A DNA stretch of 64,000 nucleotides from Mycobacterium colombiense (lineage in GTDB: Bacteria > Actinomycetota > Actinomycetes > Mycobacteriales > Mycobacteriaceae). Positions 16,838-25,866 of the stretch are shown here, in pieces. How positions within the stretch are numbered: position 1 is the first letter of the stretch; each line of letters starts with the position of its first letter. The position numbers and the translations under genes are program-made. The notes under the pieces are model-generated. The model worked only from the letters and a program-made list of their open reading frames with translations. It did no database searches and had not been told where the DNA came from. The DNA is taken from positions 1 to 64,000 of the forward strand of contig NZ_MBEI01000028.1 in the NCBI RefSeq assembly GCF_001953985.1, in the 5' to 3' direction.

Positions 16838-19360
16838 CTAGATCTTGACCGTCAGTGGCCAGACGTTCCAGATCTCGTCGCAGTATTCGGTGATGGCGCG
16901 ATCCGACGAGAACTTGCCGCTGCGCGCGGTGTTGAGGATCGACATCTTGGTCCACGATTCCCGGTCCTGCCAGGCCGCGCTGACCCGCTCCTGGCAGTCC
17001 AGGTAGGACGCGTAGTCGGCGCACACCAGGAAGGGGTCGTCGTAGCGCAGGTTGTCCACCAGGGGCCGGAACACCTCGGTGTCCCCGCGCGAGAACGTCC
17101 CGCCGGCAATGAGATTCAGCACCGCGCGCAGCTCGTCGTTGCCATCGATGTAGTCGGCCGGACGATACCCGTCGGCCTTGACCGCCGCGACCTGCTCCTC
17201 CGTCAGGCCGAACAGGAAGAAGTTCTCCGGCCCGACCTCGTCGCGCATCTCGACGTTCGCCCCGTCCAGGGTGCCGATGGTCAGCGCCCCGTTGATCATG
17301 AACTTCATGTTCCCGGTGCCGGAGGCTTCCTTGCCCGCGGTAGAGATCTGCTCGGACAGATCGGCGGCCGGATAGATCATGTGGGCGTTCTGCACGTTGA
17401 AGTTCGGCACGAATGCCACCTTCAGGAATCGGTTCACCTCTGGGTCCGCGTTCACCGTTTCCCCGACCGCGTTGATCAGCTTGATGATCCGCTTGGCCAG
17501 GAAATAACCGGGGGCGGCCTTGCCGCCAAAGATGAAGGCGCGCTGCGGGATCGACAGGCCGGGATTCTGCTTGAGCCGGTGGTAGAGCGCGACGACGTGC
17601 AGCACGTTGAGGTGCTGGCGCTTGTATTCGTGGATGCGCTTGACCTGGACGTCGAACATCCAGTCCGGGTTCAGTTCGACGCCGGCGACCGTGTGGATGT
17701 ATTTGGCCAGGCGTGACTTGTTGTTGCGCTTGATGTCGCGCCACTCGCGCCGGAAGGCGGCGTCGTCGACGAACGGTTCGAGCCCGCGCAGGCGGCCCAG
17801 GTCGGTCAGCCAGCCGTCACCGACGGTGCGGTCCAGCAGTTCACGAAGCCCGGGGTTGGCCAGCGCGAGGAAGCGGCGTGGCGTCACACCATTGGTCTTA
17901 TTGCTGAAGCGTTCCGGCCACATCTCGTAAAAGTCTTTGAGCACACTGCTTTTCAGCAGCTCCGAGTGAAGTGCGGCGACACCGTTGATGGCGTGGCTGC
18001 CGACGGTGGCCAGGTGCGCCATCCGGACGTTCTTGCCGCCGTTCTCACCGATCAACGACATCCGGGCGACGCGGTCCTCGTCACCGGGAAAGCGGCTGCG
18101 CACCTCATCGAGGAACCGGCGGTTGATCTCGTAAATGATCTCCAGGTGGCGGGGCAACGACTCGGCGAACATCTCCAGCGGCCAGGTCTCGAGCGCCTCG
18201 GGCAGCAGGGTGTGGTTGGTATAGCCGAACGTCGCGACGGTGATGTCCCACGCCTCGTCCCAGTCCAATTGGCGCTCGTCGACCAGCAGCCGCATCAGCT
18301 CGGCCACCCCGATCGAGGGATGGGTGTCGTTGAGCTGCAAGGCAAACCGCTGCGGTAGTTCCTTGACGGACACGTCGGCGAGGTCGTCCATGATGTGCAG
18401 CACGTGTTGCAGCGAGCAGGACACGAAGAAGTATTGCTGCAGCAGGCGCAGCCGCTTGCCGGCCTCGGGCTCGTCATTGGGGTACAGCACCTTGGTGACC
18501 GTCTCGGACGTGACCTCGTCCTCGACCGCCTTGTAGTAGTCGCCGGTGTTGAAGGCCTCCAACGCGAATGACTTGACGGCGCGCGCGCTCCACAACGTCA
18601 GTACGTTGCAGGTGTTGACGCCGTAGCCCTGGATGGGTGTGTCGTAGGCGGTGCCTTTCAGTAGCCGTCCGGGCACCCAGCGGACCCGGTCGTGGCCGGC
18701 CTCATCGATGTAGTGCTCGGCATAGCCGCCCCACTTGACCAGGAAGCTGACGTCGGGTTTGGCGATCTCCCAAGGGTTTCCGTTGTCCAGCCAGTTGTCG
18801 GTCTGCTCGACCTGCCAGCCGTCGTGGATTTCCTGATCGAAGATGCCGAATTCGTAGCGGATGCCGTAGCCGATCGCCGGGCGCTCCAAGGTGGCCAGCG
18901 AGTCCAGGTAGCACGCGGCGAGCCTGCCCAGGCCCCCGTTGCCCAGCCCGGGTTCCTCCTCGCAGGCCAGGACCGTTTCGAGGTTCTGGCCCATGGCCGC
19001 CAGCGCCTCGCGCGCGGCCCGCTCCATCTGAAGGTTCAGCAGGTTGTTGCCCAGTTGCGGGCCCATCAGGAATTCGGCCGACAGATAGCAGGTCACCTTG
19101 CGCCCGAGGTCGAGTGAGGTCTGCGTCGAGACCACCCGGCGGTCCTGCATGCGGTCCCGCACCGCGAGAGCGAGCGCGCGGTAGTAGTGCTCCGGGCGCC
19201 GGGCCGCCGCGGGACGCCCGATCGAGTAGCGCAGGTGGTCGTTGATCGCCCGCTGCAGCGCCGCCGCGCCCATCCCGGTGCGAGAATGCTCGACCAAGTC
19301 GGCCCGGGTGGGGCTGCCGGGGGACAGTCCGTCGGAGGGCGTCTGCTCGACATCGGTCAT
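16838..19360 (-). CDS. glgP: Glycogen/alpha-glucan phosphorylase
   Basis: An 840-residue phosphorylase that releases glucose-1-phosphate from alpha-1,4-glucans using pyridoxal phosphate. Length and order match the bacterial maltodextrin/glycogen phosphorylase family. Visible conserved blocks are GNGGLGRLAACYLDS near residue 135, NDTHPSIGVAELMR near 345, HAINGVAALHSELLK near 450, and the PLP lysine region EASGTGNMKFMINGALTIGT near 680. It lies alone on the minus strand, divergent from an MFS transporter gene; the 208-base gap between them shows no clear operator. Confidence 0.95.
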   Translation of the reverse strand: MTDVEQTPSDGLSPGSPTRADLVEHSRTGMGAAALQRAINDHLRYSIGRPAAARRPEHYYRALALAVRDRMQDRRVVSTQTSLDLGRKVTCYLSAEFLMGPQLGNNLLNLQMERAAREALAAMGQNLETVLACEEEPGLGNGGLGRLAACYLDSLATLERPAIGYGIRYEFGIFDQEIHDGWQVEQTDNWLDNGNPWEIAKPDVSFLVKWGGYAEHYIDEAGHDRVRWVPGRLLKGTAYDTPIQGYGVNTCNVLTLWSARAVKSFALEAFNTGDYYKAVEDEVTSETVTKVLYPNDEPEAGKRLRLLQQYFFVSCSLQHVLHIMDDLADVSVKELPQRFALQLNDTHPSIGVAELMRLLVDERQLDWDEAWDITVATFGYTNHTLLPEALETWPLEMFAESLPRHLEIIYEINRRFLDEVRSRFPGDEDRVARMSLIGENGGKNVRMAHLATVGSHAINGVAALHSELLKSSVLKDFYEMWPERFSNKTNGVTPRRFLALANPGLRELLDRTVGDGWLTDLGRLRGLEPFVDDAAFRREWRDIKRNNKSRLAKYIHTVAGVELNPDWMFDVQVKRIHEYKRQHLNVLHVVALYHRLKQNPGLSIPQRAFIFGGKAAPGYFLAKRIIKLINAVGETVNADPEVNRFLKVAFVPNFNVQNAHMIYPAADLSEQISTAGKEASGTGNMKFMINGALTIGTLDGANVEMRDEVGPENFFLFGLTEEQVAAVKADGYRPADYIDGNDELRAVLNLIAGGTFSRGDTEVFRPLVDNLRYDDPFLVCADYASYLDCQERVSAAWQDRESWTKMSILNTARSGKFSSDRAITEYCDEIWNVWPLTVKI

Positions 19361-19568
19361 CGTGGGTCCTACTCGCTAGGGGGTGACGGGCAGCACCGCG
19401 TGGCCTACGCAGTGGTGTGCAGGCGTCAGTCTCGCAGCGATGTTTGCACACCAGGAGCGGAATTGACGTCTGCCACGTGAACGGAAGCTCACCTACTGGC
19501 GACGAGAGAGCGTTGCCGGCCGGGGTCGGTGGCCGCGGCGGCGACCCCGTAGCGCAGAATCCCCATCC

Positions 19569-21068
19569 GTGGGCCGGCCTGGTGGCGGTGAATCGACGGA
19601 GCCACGTCAACTGCCGTTGGCGTCGGCCGGCGCGCGTTGGCTCATCGCCGCGGCCGTCCTCGGTTCGGGGATTGCGCTCCTGGACGGGACCGTGGTCAAC
19701 GTTGCGCTGCCCACCATCGGCCGGGACCTTGGTGGGGGTCTGACCGGCCAACAATGGGTCCTCGATGGCTACCTGTTGACGCTGAGCGCCCTGCTCCTCT
19801 CCGGAGGCGCCGCGGGCGACCGGTACGGCCGGCGAAGGGTGTTTCTTGCAGGACTGGCGGTTTTCAGCGCGGCGTCGCTCGGCTGCGGTTTGGCACCGAC
19901 GATCGGATGGCTGATCGGTGCTCGGCTGGTGCAGGGTGTCGGCGCGGCGGCGTTGGTCCCGGGCAGCCTTGCCCTGATCGACGCCGGCATCTCCGACGAC
20001 GACCGCGGCCGTGCCGTCGGTCTCTGGGCGGGCATGTCCGGTGTGACGACGGCGCTGGGTCCGTTCATCGGCGGCTGGCTGGTCGACGCGGCGTCGTGGC
20101 GCTGGGTTTTCCTGTTGAACCTTCCGCTGGCCGTCGCGGTGGCATGGATAGCTATGCGGCACATCTCGGAATCTCGCGATCAAATCGCACGGGGCGGCCC
20201 CGACATCCTCGGGGCTGCCGCCGTCACGGTCGGGCTGGCGGGAGTGATCTTCTCCCTGATCGAGACCCCTTCGCGCGGTTGGACATTCGTGACAGTCACC
20301 GCCGCCTGCGTGGGGCTGGCGGCGTTGTTCGCTTTCCCCTTGATCGAATGGCGCGCACCGTCGCCGCTGTTGCCCCCGAAGCTTTTCCGCTCAAGGCAAT
20401 TCACCGGCGCCAACCTCACGACCTTGGCCGTGTACACGGCGATCGGCGGGGCGTTGTTCCTGTTGACGCTGCAGCTGCAACAAAGCCTGCACTACTCTGC
20501 CCTCGCGGCCGGGCTGGCGACGCTGCCGATGACGGCCATCATGATGATCGGCTCCCCGTTGGCCGGTGCGTTGGGTCAGCGCACCGGCCCCAGGCTGCCC
20601 ATGACGGTCGGTCCGTTGGTCGCTGCGGGCGGTGTGGCGTTGATGGCGCGTATCGTGCCCGGGGCGACTTACCTGGCTGCAGTCCTGCCCGCGGTGGTTC
20701 TCTTCAGCGTCGGCCTGGCGATCACTGTGGCGCCTCTGACTTCAGCCGTTCTTTCCGCTGTTCCTGATGCGTATGCCGGAACCGCTTCGGGTGTCAACAA
20801 CGCGGTTTCGAGGATCGCGGGCCTTCTCGCAATCGCCGTGTTGCCGGTCGCCGCCGGGATCGACGCGGCCCCCGGGACGCCCCTCGGCCCCGGCTTCTCG
20901 CTCGCGATGATCATCATCGCAGTCGTATGTATGGTCGGCGGCGGTGTCGCGCTGCTGACGATTCGCGCCGGCGCCGAGTTCGCGCATCAATTGGTGCCGG
21001 GCATCAACCACGCCTGCCAAGACCCATGCACCCGGCGGCCGGGCAACCGCGCGCCGGACGCCGTGTAG
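19569..21068 (+). CDS. MFS drug-resistance transporter, EmrB/QacA type
   Basis: A 499-residue, 14-helix proton-driven exporter. Motif D1 (LDGTVVNVALPTIGRDL) is in the first helix and motif A (GAAGDRYGRRRVFL) between helices 2 and 3. The antiporter motif region follows as RLVQGVGAAALVPGSLALI. The start is uncertain: the frame opens with a GTG, and a TTG closer to the first helix is possible. No regulator is adjacent, but the gene is followed by convergent mmr, another drug exporter, so the locus collects efflux functions. Confidence 0.88.
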   Translation: MGRPGGGESTEPRQLPLASAGARWLIAAAVLGSGIALLDGTVVNVALPTIGRDLGGGLTGQQWVLDGYLLTLSALLLSGGAAGDRYGRRRVFLAGLAVFSAASLGCGLAPTIGWLIGARLVQGVGAAALVPGSLALIDAGISDDDRGRAVGLWAGMSGVTTALGPFIGGWLVDAASWRWVFLLNLPLAVAVAWIAMRHISESRDQIARGGPDILGAAAVTVGLAGVIFSLIETPSRGWTFVTVTAACVGLAALFAFPLIEWRAPSPLLPPKLFRSRQFTGANLTTLAVYTAIGGALFLLTLQLQQSLHYSALAAGLATLPMTAIMMIGSPLAGALGQRTGPRLPMTVGPLVAAGGVALMARIVPGATYLAAVLPAVVLFSVGLAITVAPLTSAVLSAVPDAYAGTASGVNNAVSRIAGLLAIAVLPVAAGIDAAPGTPLGPGFSLAMIIIAVVCMVGGGVALLTIRAGAEFAHQLVPGINHACQDPCTRRPGNRAPDAV

Positions 21069-21122
21069 TTCTGCGACACGAGCGCAAGGACTCGTGGTTG
21101 CCACAGCGGACGAGCCGGGCAG

Positions 21123-21446
21123 TCAGTGCGCGCCGGTCAGATTCAGCGTCACCACCCCCGCGATGATCAGCCCGACACCGAGAACCTTCGTCACGGATAT
21201 CGACGAGCCCAGGAACAGCACGGCGATCAGCACGATCAGGGCGGTACCGATCGCGGACCACAACGCGTAGGCGACGTCGGTCTGCATACCGCGCGAAATC
21301 GACACCGCCAGCAGCGCGAAGGAGACGGCATAACCGATCAGGCACACCACGGTCGGCCACAGTCGGCTGAAGCCGTCGGTGCTCTTGAGCAGGCTGGTCG
21401 CTATCACCTCCGCGAAAATGGCGCCGAGGAGAAAGAGATAGGTCAA
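21123..21446 (-). CDS. mmr: SMR multidrug efflux protein Mmr
   Basis: A 107-residue, four-helix small multidrug resistance pump that exports quaternary ammonium compounds and dyes by proton antiport as a dimer. The essential glutamate is Glu13 in LLGAIFAEVIATSLLK. The C-terminal GVGLIIAGVVTLNLTGAH closely matches M. tuberculosis Mmr (Rv3065). I chose the TTG start because AAGGAGG lies just upstream of it and the resulting length equals the known protein. An ATG five codons earlier (21461) has that ribosome binding site inside its own coding sequence and is unlikely. Confidence 0.9.
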   Translation of the reverse strand: MTYLFLLGAIFAEVIATSLLKSTDGFSRLWPTVVCLIGYAVSFALLAVSISRGMQTDVAYALWSAIGTALIVLIAVLFLGSSISVTKVLGVGLIIAGVVTLNLTGAH

Positions 21447-21539
21447 AACGCCTCCTTGCATACCCGGGTACACGTACGTATTTACATGACAGGGAGCAAT
21501 GGACGTCGTCTCCCGCTCGCCAACGAAGGGTTGCGCCGT

Positions 21540-22463
21540 ATGACGCTTGCCGGGCATCCGCTGGAGCTCGATGTCAGCGAGGTGATCGGGGAACGCGCGG
21601 CACTGGCCGCGACGTACTATCCCGCCCGCGGTGACGAGCCGGCCCCCGCCGTGCTGGTCTGCCTGCCGGGCGGTACCTACAGCCGCCAATACTGGGACCT
21701 CGACATCCCCGGCCACCACGGGTACAGCTTCGCCGGCTTCGCCACCGAGAACGGTTACGCCGTCGTGACGATCGATCCCTTAGGCACCGGCGAAAGCTCG
21801 CGGCCCGCAGGCGATTTCGACTTCCGCGATATCGCCGCGACGCTGGCGTGTGCCGTTTCCGCCCTGCCGGACACGATCGGCCTCCACGCGCCGCCGATCG
21901 CCGTGGCGCATTCGCTGGGCGGGTATCTGGCCATCACCCAGCAAGCGCTGTTTCCCGGTTATGCCGGGCTGGCGGTGCTGGGCTGCACCAACCAACACGT
22001 CGCGCCACTGAACCTCGATGCCGCGATCATCGCGCGCTGCGCCACCCCGCAAGGCCGCACCGAGCTGGCCGCCGAAATCCTGTCCGCCCTTTCGCAACCG
22101 TATTTCGAGGGGCCACGCGAGCACCTGCAGAGCTGGTTCCACCTCGCCGACGTGCCCGCCGACGTCGTCGCGGCCGACTCGGTCACCGCCAAGTCGGTCG
22201 TGCCCCGGGTGTTCGGCACGGCGATGATCCCCGGCGTCGTCGCCGAGCACGCGGCGCGGATCGACGTTCCGGTGCTCGTCGGTTACGGCGCGGTCGACGT
22301 CTCGCCGGATCCGCGCGCCGAGGCCGGCCTGTACCGGAGCAGCCCCGACATCACCACGATCGTGCTGGCCGACAGCGCGCACTGCCACAACATGGCATCG
22401 AGCCGGCATCGGCTGTGGCGTCGCCTGCTCGCCTGGGCCGCCACCGTAACCTTGCCAGCGTGA
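21540..22463 (+). CDS. Alpha/beta hydrolase
   Basis: A 307-residue alpha/beta-hydrolase fold enzyme, probably an esterase or similar. The nucleophile elbow is VAHSLGGYL, the oxyanion region LVCLPGGTYSRQYWD is near the N-terminus, and the catalytic His is in LADSAHCHNM. GAAGGG precedes the chosen ATG; an ATG at 21486 in the same frame is possible but lacks a ribosome binding site. Its stop shares one base with the next gene's ATG. Upstream, TACCCGGGTA (21461-21470) and ACGTACGT are palindromes that could mark an operator between it and mmr. Confidence 0.8.
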   Translation: MTLAGHPLELDVSEVIGERAALAATYYPARGDEPAPAVLVCLPGGTYSRQYWDLDIPGHHGYSFAGFATENGYAVVTIDPLGTGESSRPAGDFDFRDIAATLACAVSALPDTIGLHAPPIAVAHSLGGYLAITQQALFPGYAGLAVLGCTNQHVAPLNLDAAIIARCATPQGRTELAAEILSALSQPYFEGPREHLQSWFHLADVPADVVAADSVTAKSVVPRVFGTAMIPGVVAEHAARIDVPVLVGYGAVDVSPDPRAEAGLYRSSPDITTIVLADSAHCHNMASSRHRLWRRLLAWAATVTLPA

Positions 22464-22888
22464 TGAATGGGCTCGACCAGAGACTCGCCCGCTACGCCCC
22501 CGCCGTGCTCAGCCTGTTTCGCTGCGTCTACGGTTTGCTCTTCGCCGCATACGGGTCGAGAAGCCTCTTTGACTGGCCCGTCCGCTCACCCGTTCATATC
22601 GGGCTCGGCGTCTGGCCGGAGTGGTACGCCGGGGTGATCGAAGTCGTCGCGGGTCTGCTCATCGCCAGCGGGTTGTTCACCCGCGCCGTCGCGTTCGTCG
22701 CCTCGGGGGAGATGGCGGTCGCCTACTTCTTGATCCATCAACCTAAGGCCCTGTGGCCTGTTGGCGATCCGCCCGCGGGCAATGGCGGAGCTTTGGCGAT
22801 CATGTTCTGCTTCGCCTTCTTCCTGCTGGTCTTCTCCGGCGGCGGCGCCTACTCGCTCGATGCCCTACGCCGAAAGGCGCGCAGCTGA
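22463..22888 (+). CDS. DoxX family membrane protein
   Basis: A 141-residue, four-helix membrane protein of the DoxX/DUF417-like group. Segments: LSLFRCVYGLLFAAYGS, AGVIEVVAGLLIASGLF, AVAFVASGEMAVAYFLI and LAIMFCFAFFLLVFSGGGAYSLD. The HQPKALWP loop between helices 3 and 4 is typical. In mycobacteria, DoxX-like proteins have been linked to oxidative-stress membrane complexes, but that has not been shown for this one. The ATG shares its A with the preceding hydrolase stop, so the two are co-translated. Confidence 0.82.
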   Translation: MNGLDQRLARYAPAVLSLFRCVYGLLFAAYGSRSLFDWPVRSPVHIGLGVWPEWYAGVIEVVAGLLIASGLFTRAVAFVASGEMAVAYFLIHQPKALWPVGDPPAGNGGALAIMFCFAFFLLVFSGGGAYSLDALRRKARS

Positions 22889-22971
22889 GGCTTCCCCTCG
22901 TCCGGCGATAATGGCATTCTCTGATACGGAGAAGCTGTTTCCAACGACGGATGGGTTCGGAGAGGTTGACG

Positions 22972-23769
22972 ATGAGCGCACAACGCTGCGACGGGATGGT
23001 GGCTCTCGTCACCGGAAGTAGCCGGGGCCTGGGCAAGGCGATCGCCGTGCGGCTGGCTTCGGAAGGCGCGACGGTGGCGTTGACCGCCCGCACGATGGAC
23101 CCCGATCCGAAGTACCAGGGATCGCTGAGCCAGACGCGCGACGAGATCGTCGCCGGGGGTGGGAAAGCCATTGCGGTCCAAGCGGATCTGTCTCAATCCG
23201 AACACCGGGAGCGGCTTTTCGCCGAAGTGACCGACGCCGTCGGCGCGCCCGACATCCTGGTCAACAACGCCGCGGTGACGTTTTTGCGGCCGCTCGACGG
23301 GTTTCCCGAGCGGCGCGCCCGGCTGATGATGGAGATGCACGTGCTGGGGCCCTTGCATCTGTGTCAGCTGGCGATACCCGCGATGCGTGAGCGTGGACGC
23401 GGCTGGATCTTGAACGTGACCTCGGTGGGCGGCGACCTGCCGCCCGGGCCGCCGTTCTCGGAGTTCGACCGGACCGCCGGCTTCGGCATCTACGGCTCGG
23501 TCAAGGCCGCGCTCAATCGGTTGACGAAAAGCCTTGCGGCCGAACTCTACGACGACGGCATCGCGGTCAACGCCGCCGCACCGTCCAATCCGGTGGCCAC
23601 GCCCGGCGCCGGCACCCTCGATCTGGCCAAGACCGACACCGAGGACATCGCGCTGATCACCGAGACGGCGTTCCGGCTCTGTACGGGTGATCCGAAGACC
23701 CTGACCGGGCGCATCGCACACACCCAGCCATTCCTCGCCGAGGTCGGCTGGACCGCGCCGGCGGGCTGA
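22972..23769 (+). CDS. Short-chain dehydrogenase/reductase
   Basis: A 265-residue classical SDR. The cofactor site is TGSSRGLGKA, NNAAVTF follows strand 4, and the catalytic region is NVTSVGGD with a YGSVKAALNR YxxxK. The ATG at 22972 follows AGAGG by about eight bases; a GTG/ATG further upstream lacks a good site. Its stop is directly followed by the ATG of an aminoglycoside-phosphotransferase-like gene with no gap, so the two form an operon that probably acts on fatty-acyl or small hydroxy substrates. Confidence 0.83.
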   Translation: MSAQRCDGMVALVTGSSRGLGKAIAVRLASEGATVALTARTMDPDPKYQGSLSQTRDEIVAGGGKAIAVQADLSQSEHRERLFAEVTDAVGAPDILVNNAAVTFLRPLDGFPERRARLMMEMHVLGPLHLCQLAIPAMRERGRGWILNVTSVGGDLPPGPPFSEFDRTAGFGIYGSVKAALNRLTKSLAAELYDDGIAVNAAAPSNPVATPGAGTLDLAKTDTEDIALITETAFRLCTGDPKTLTGRIAHTQPFLAEVGWTAPAG

Positions 23770-24729
23770 ATGGCCGAGCTCGACCCCACCGAGCTGCGCC
23801 GGCGACTCGACCGCGCGGGCGTCACCGATGTCGCCCCGCTGGCCGGGGGAGCCTCCAGTCTGACCTTCGCGGGAACCAGGGACGGCCAACGCGTGGTGAT
23901 CAAGGTCGCCCCGCCGGGCGTCGAACCGGTCGCGCATCGCGACGTGCTACGCCAGGCCCGCATCATCAAAGCGCTTGCCGCGACCAGTGTTCCGGTGCCG
24001 ACGGTGCTGTGGGAGGACGCGGGGGACCCGCCCGCCACACCACCGCTGTATGTGATGTCGCATATCGAAGGCGATTGCGTGGAGCCGTTATTCGACGATT
24101 GCCCACCGGTGTCCCATCTGGGCGATCGGTACCGAAATGCGTGCCGCACCATGGCCGCTCTGCACAGCCTCGCGCCAACCGACCTCGGGCTGAGCGATGA
24201 GCCGGTGGTCGACCCGGTCGCCGAAGTCCACCGGTGGTCCGACACGCTGGGGACGGTCGACCCGGCGCTGGTGCCGGACTGGCCGAGAGTGCGCGACACG
24301 CTGCTGGATTGCGCGCCGAGCGCGATGGCGCCCCGCGTGGTGCACGGCGACTTCCGGCTCGGCAACCTGCTCGCGGCCGGATCGCGGGTCAACGCCGTCA
24401 TCGACTGGGAGATCTGGTCGATAGGCGACCCGCGCATCGATGCGGGCTGGTTTTTGATCAACTGCGACCCGGACACGTACCGGCGGGTTAGCGCTCCCGA
24501 CGGCATGGTGCCACCGATCGCCGAGCTCGCCGAGCTGTACGGGTCTGAGTTGGGTTGCGAAGTAAGCGATTTGGGGTGGTTCAGCGCGCTGGCGTGCTTC
24601 AAGTCGGCGGCGACCTGGTCGCTGATCGTCAAACACAATCGCCGGCGGGCCGCGCCGCGAGCCGAATTGGAAGCCATGGCAGCGGTTTTGCCGAGACTGC
24701 TCGACCGTGCCCGGTCGGCGCTGACTTAG
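23770..24729 (+). CDS. Aminoglycoside phosphotransferase (APH)-family kinase
   Basis: A 319-residue kinase-fold protein. An N-terminal lobe with the nucleotide-loop region LAGGASSLTFAG and KVAPPG leads to the catalytic VVHGDFRLGNLLA (Asp and Asn) and the metal-binding DWEIWSIGDPRID. Members like this often sit near acyl-CoA dehydrogenases, as in human ACAD10/ACAD11 where kinase and dehydrogenase are fused and handle 4-hydroxy acids. An acyl-CoA dehydrogenase gene lies about 1.1 kb away on the opposite strand. A drug-resistance role is unlikely from this context. Confidence 0.83.
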   Translation: MAELDPTELRRRLDRAGVTDVAPLAGGASSLTFAGTRDGQRVVIKVAPPGVEPVAHRDVLRQARIIKALAATSVPVPTVLWEDAGDPPATPPLYVMSHIEGDCVEPLFDDCPPVSHLGDRYRNACRTMAALHSLAPTDLGLSDEPVVDPVAEVHRWSDTLGTVDPALVPDWPRVRDTLLDCAPSAMAPRVVHGDFRLGNLLAAGSRVNAVIDWEIWSIGDPRIDAGWFLINCDPDTYRRVSAPDGMVPPIAELAELYGSELGCEVSDLGWFSALACFKSAATWSLIVKHNRRRAAPRAELEAMAAVLPRLLDRARSALT

Positions 24730-24753
24730 CGTCGGGGGATACGCCCTACTGGC

Positions 24754-24999
24754 TTACTGGCAGCGGACTAGTAGATTTTCGCAGATCATTCCGACGTCAC
24801 CCGTGTCGTTCACGGGTTGGCCCTCATTGGACGGGTTGGTCCAGGTGGTCGGGAACGGGCTCCATACGTCGTCGATCCCCGGCGGTTGGGGGCGCGGATC
24901 GACGTTCGGGTCCGCGTGCGCGATGCCGGCGCCGCTCGCCAGGGCGATGGCCGCCGTCGCGCAGAGCAGCAGTCCGCGGGCGCGCGTGCGAAGCTTCAT
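24754..24999 (-). CDS. Small secreted protein
   Basis: An 81-residue exported protein. A signal peptide MKLRTRARGLLLCATAAIAL with a cleavage site after GIAHA gives a mature chain of about 52 residues, rich in Pro and Asp, with two cysteines near the end (MICENLLVRCQ) that could form a disulfide. GGAGG lies close before the ATG at 24999. Longer reading from 25047 would add 16 residues before the signal peptide and is unlikely. Family not recognised. Confidence 0.75.
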   Translation of the reverse strand: MKLRTRARGLLLCATAAIALASGAGIAHADPNVDPRPQPPGIDDVWSPFPTTWTNPSNEGQPVNDTGDVGMICENLLVRCQ

Positions 25000-25137
25000 C
25001 GCCGCCTCCTCGGTTTCGGCCGGGATTGTTGGCTTTTCGACAGCCAAGTCTACCTCTGCCCCGATATCGCATAACAGTTACAAACACACAACAACTTCGA
25101 CCGGGCGGCCAGCAAATTTCGCTACTCGAATTGCCGG

Positions 25138-25854
25138 GTGCGTACGGTTTCGCCCGTGAGGCCGGTAGCCGTGGTGGTTCGTCGCGCGATGGTGGTTGCC
25201 GCCTGCCTGGTGATTTCGTTGCCCACGGCGGCAACGACGGGTGCGGATCCCGATGTTGTTCCTGCCGCCGCGGAAGCGGCGCCGGACGTCGAGGGAGCGA
25301 TGCCCTCGAATCCTCCGGCAATCCTCCACACCCCCGACGGTTGGACCTTGGGGGTGGGCGCCAGGGACGAGAAGCAGGTTCCGGTGGCGCCGTTGACCAC
25401 CGCCACGTCGTCGCGTGAGTACCTCGCCAGCGGGATATACGTCGGCTCGCTGGTCGGACCGGGACCGCCTCAAGGTGTCCTCGAGGTGGGGTACGAGATC
25501 GGTTGTGGCATCGACATGAGCACCTCCGATGGCGTCACGATCGGGGGCAGCGCCGGCATCACCCCTGGTGTGACGGGACCGGTGACCGGCGTGCCGTTCG
25601 ACTTGCTGCCGTTGGTCATTTTTCCGACCTCGAGCCTGCTGAATGTGGGGCTCAAGCCCGGCCTGGTGGTCGTGGTGCCGGTGGTCAAGAAACAGTTCAG
25701 GGGACCAAATCCCTGGGTGATGGTCAGCGACTTCCACGTCAAGATCGACGGGTGCGTGGGCGAGTCGTTCATCCGGTCTTATGCGGTGCTGAATCGAGTG
25801 ACCGACGAATCCGACGTGGTGTTGTCCTACGTAGGTGTCACCAAGAAGGTCTGA
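25138..25854 (+). CDS. MspA family porin
   Basis: A 238-residue outer-membrane (mycomembrane) channel subunit of the MspA family, which assembles as octameric pores for small hydrophilic solutes. An N-terminal signal region (VVVRRAMVVAACLVISLPTAATTGA) precedes the beta-rich mature protein. Family patterns seen are DGWTLGVGARDEKQV, YLASGIYVGSL, LEVGYEIGCGIDMST and VKIDGCVGESFIRSYAVL, with two cysteines in the mature region. GTG is the first start; a second GTG six codons later is possible. It has no obvious operon partner. Confidence 0.85.
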   Translation: MRTVSPVRPVAVVVRRAMVVAACLVISLPTAATTGADPDVVPAAAEAAPDVEGAMPSNPPAILHTPDGWTLGVGARDEKQVPVAPLTTATSSREYLASGIYVGSLVGPGPPQGVLEVGYEIGCGIDMSTSDGVTIGGSAGITPGVTGPVTGVPFDLLPLVIFPTSSLLNVGLKPGLVVVVPVVKKQFRGPNPWVMVSDFHVKIDGCVGESFIRSYAVLNRVTDESDVVLSYVGVTKKV

Positions 25855-25866
25855 TGGGCTCGCCGC

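Noticed and set aside
23770..24729. Aminoglycoside resistance gene
   Set aside because: The fold is APH-like, but direct linkage to an SDR and proximity to fatty-acid genes fit the metabolic ACAD10/11-type kinases.
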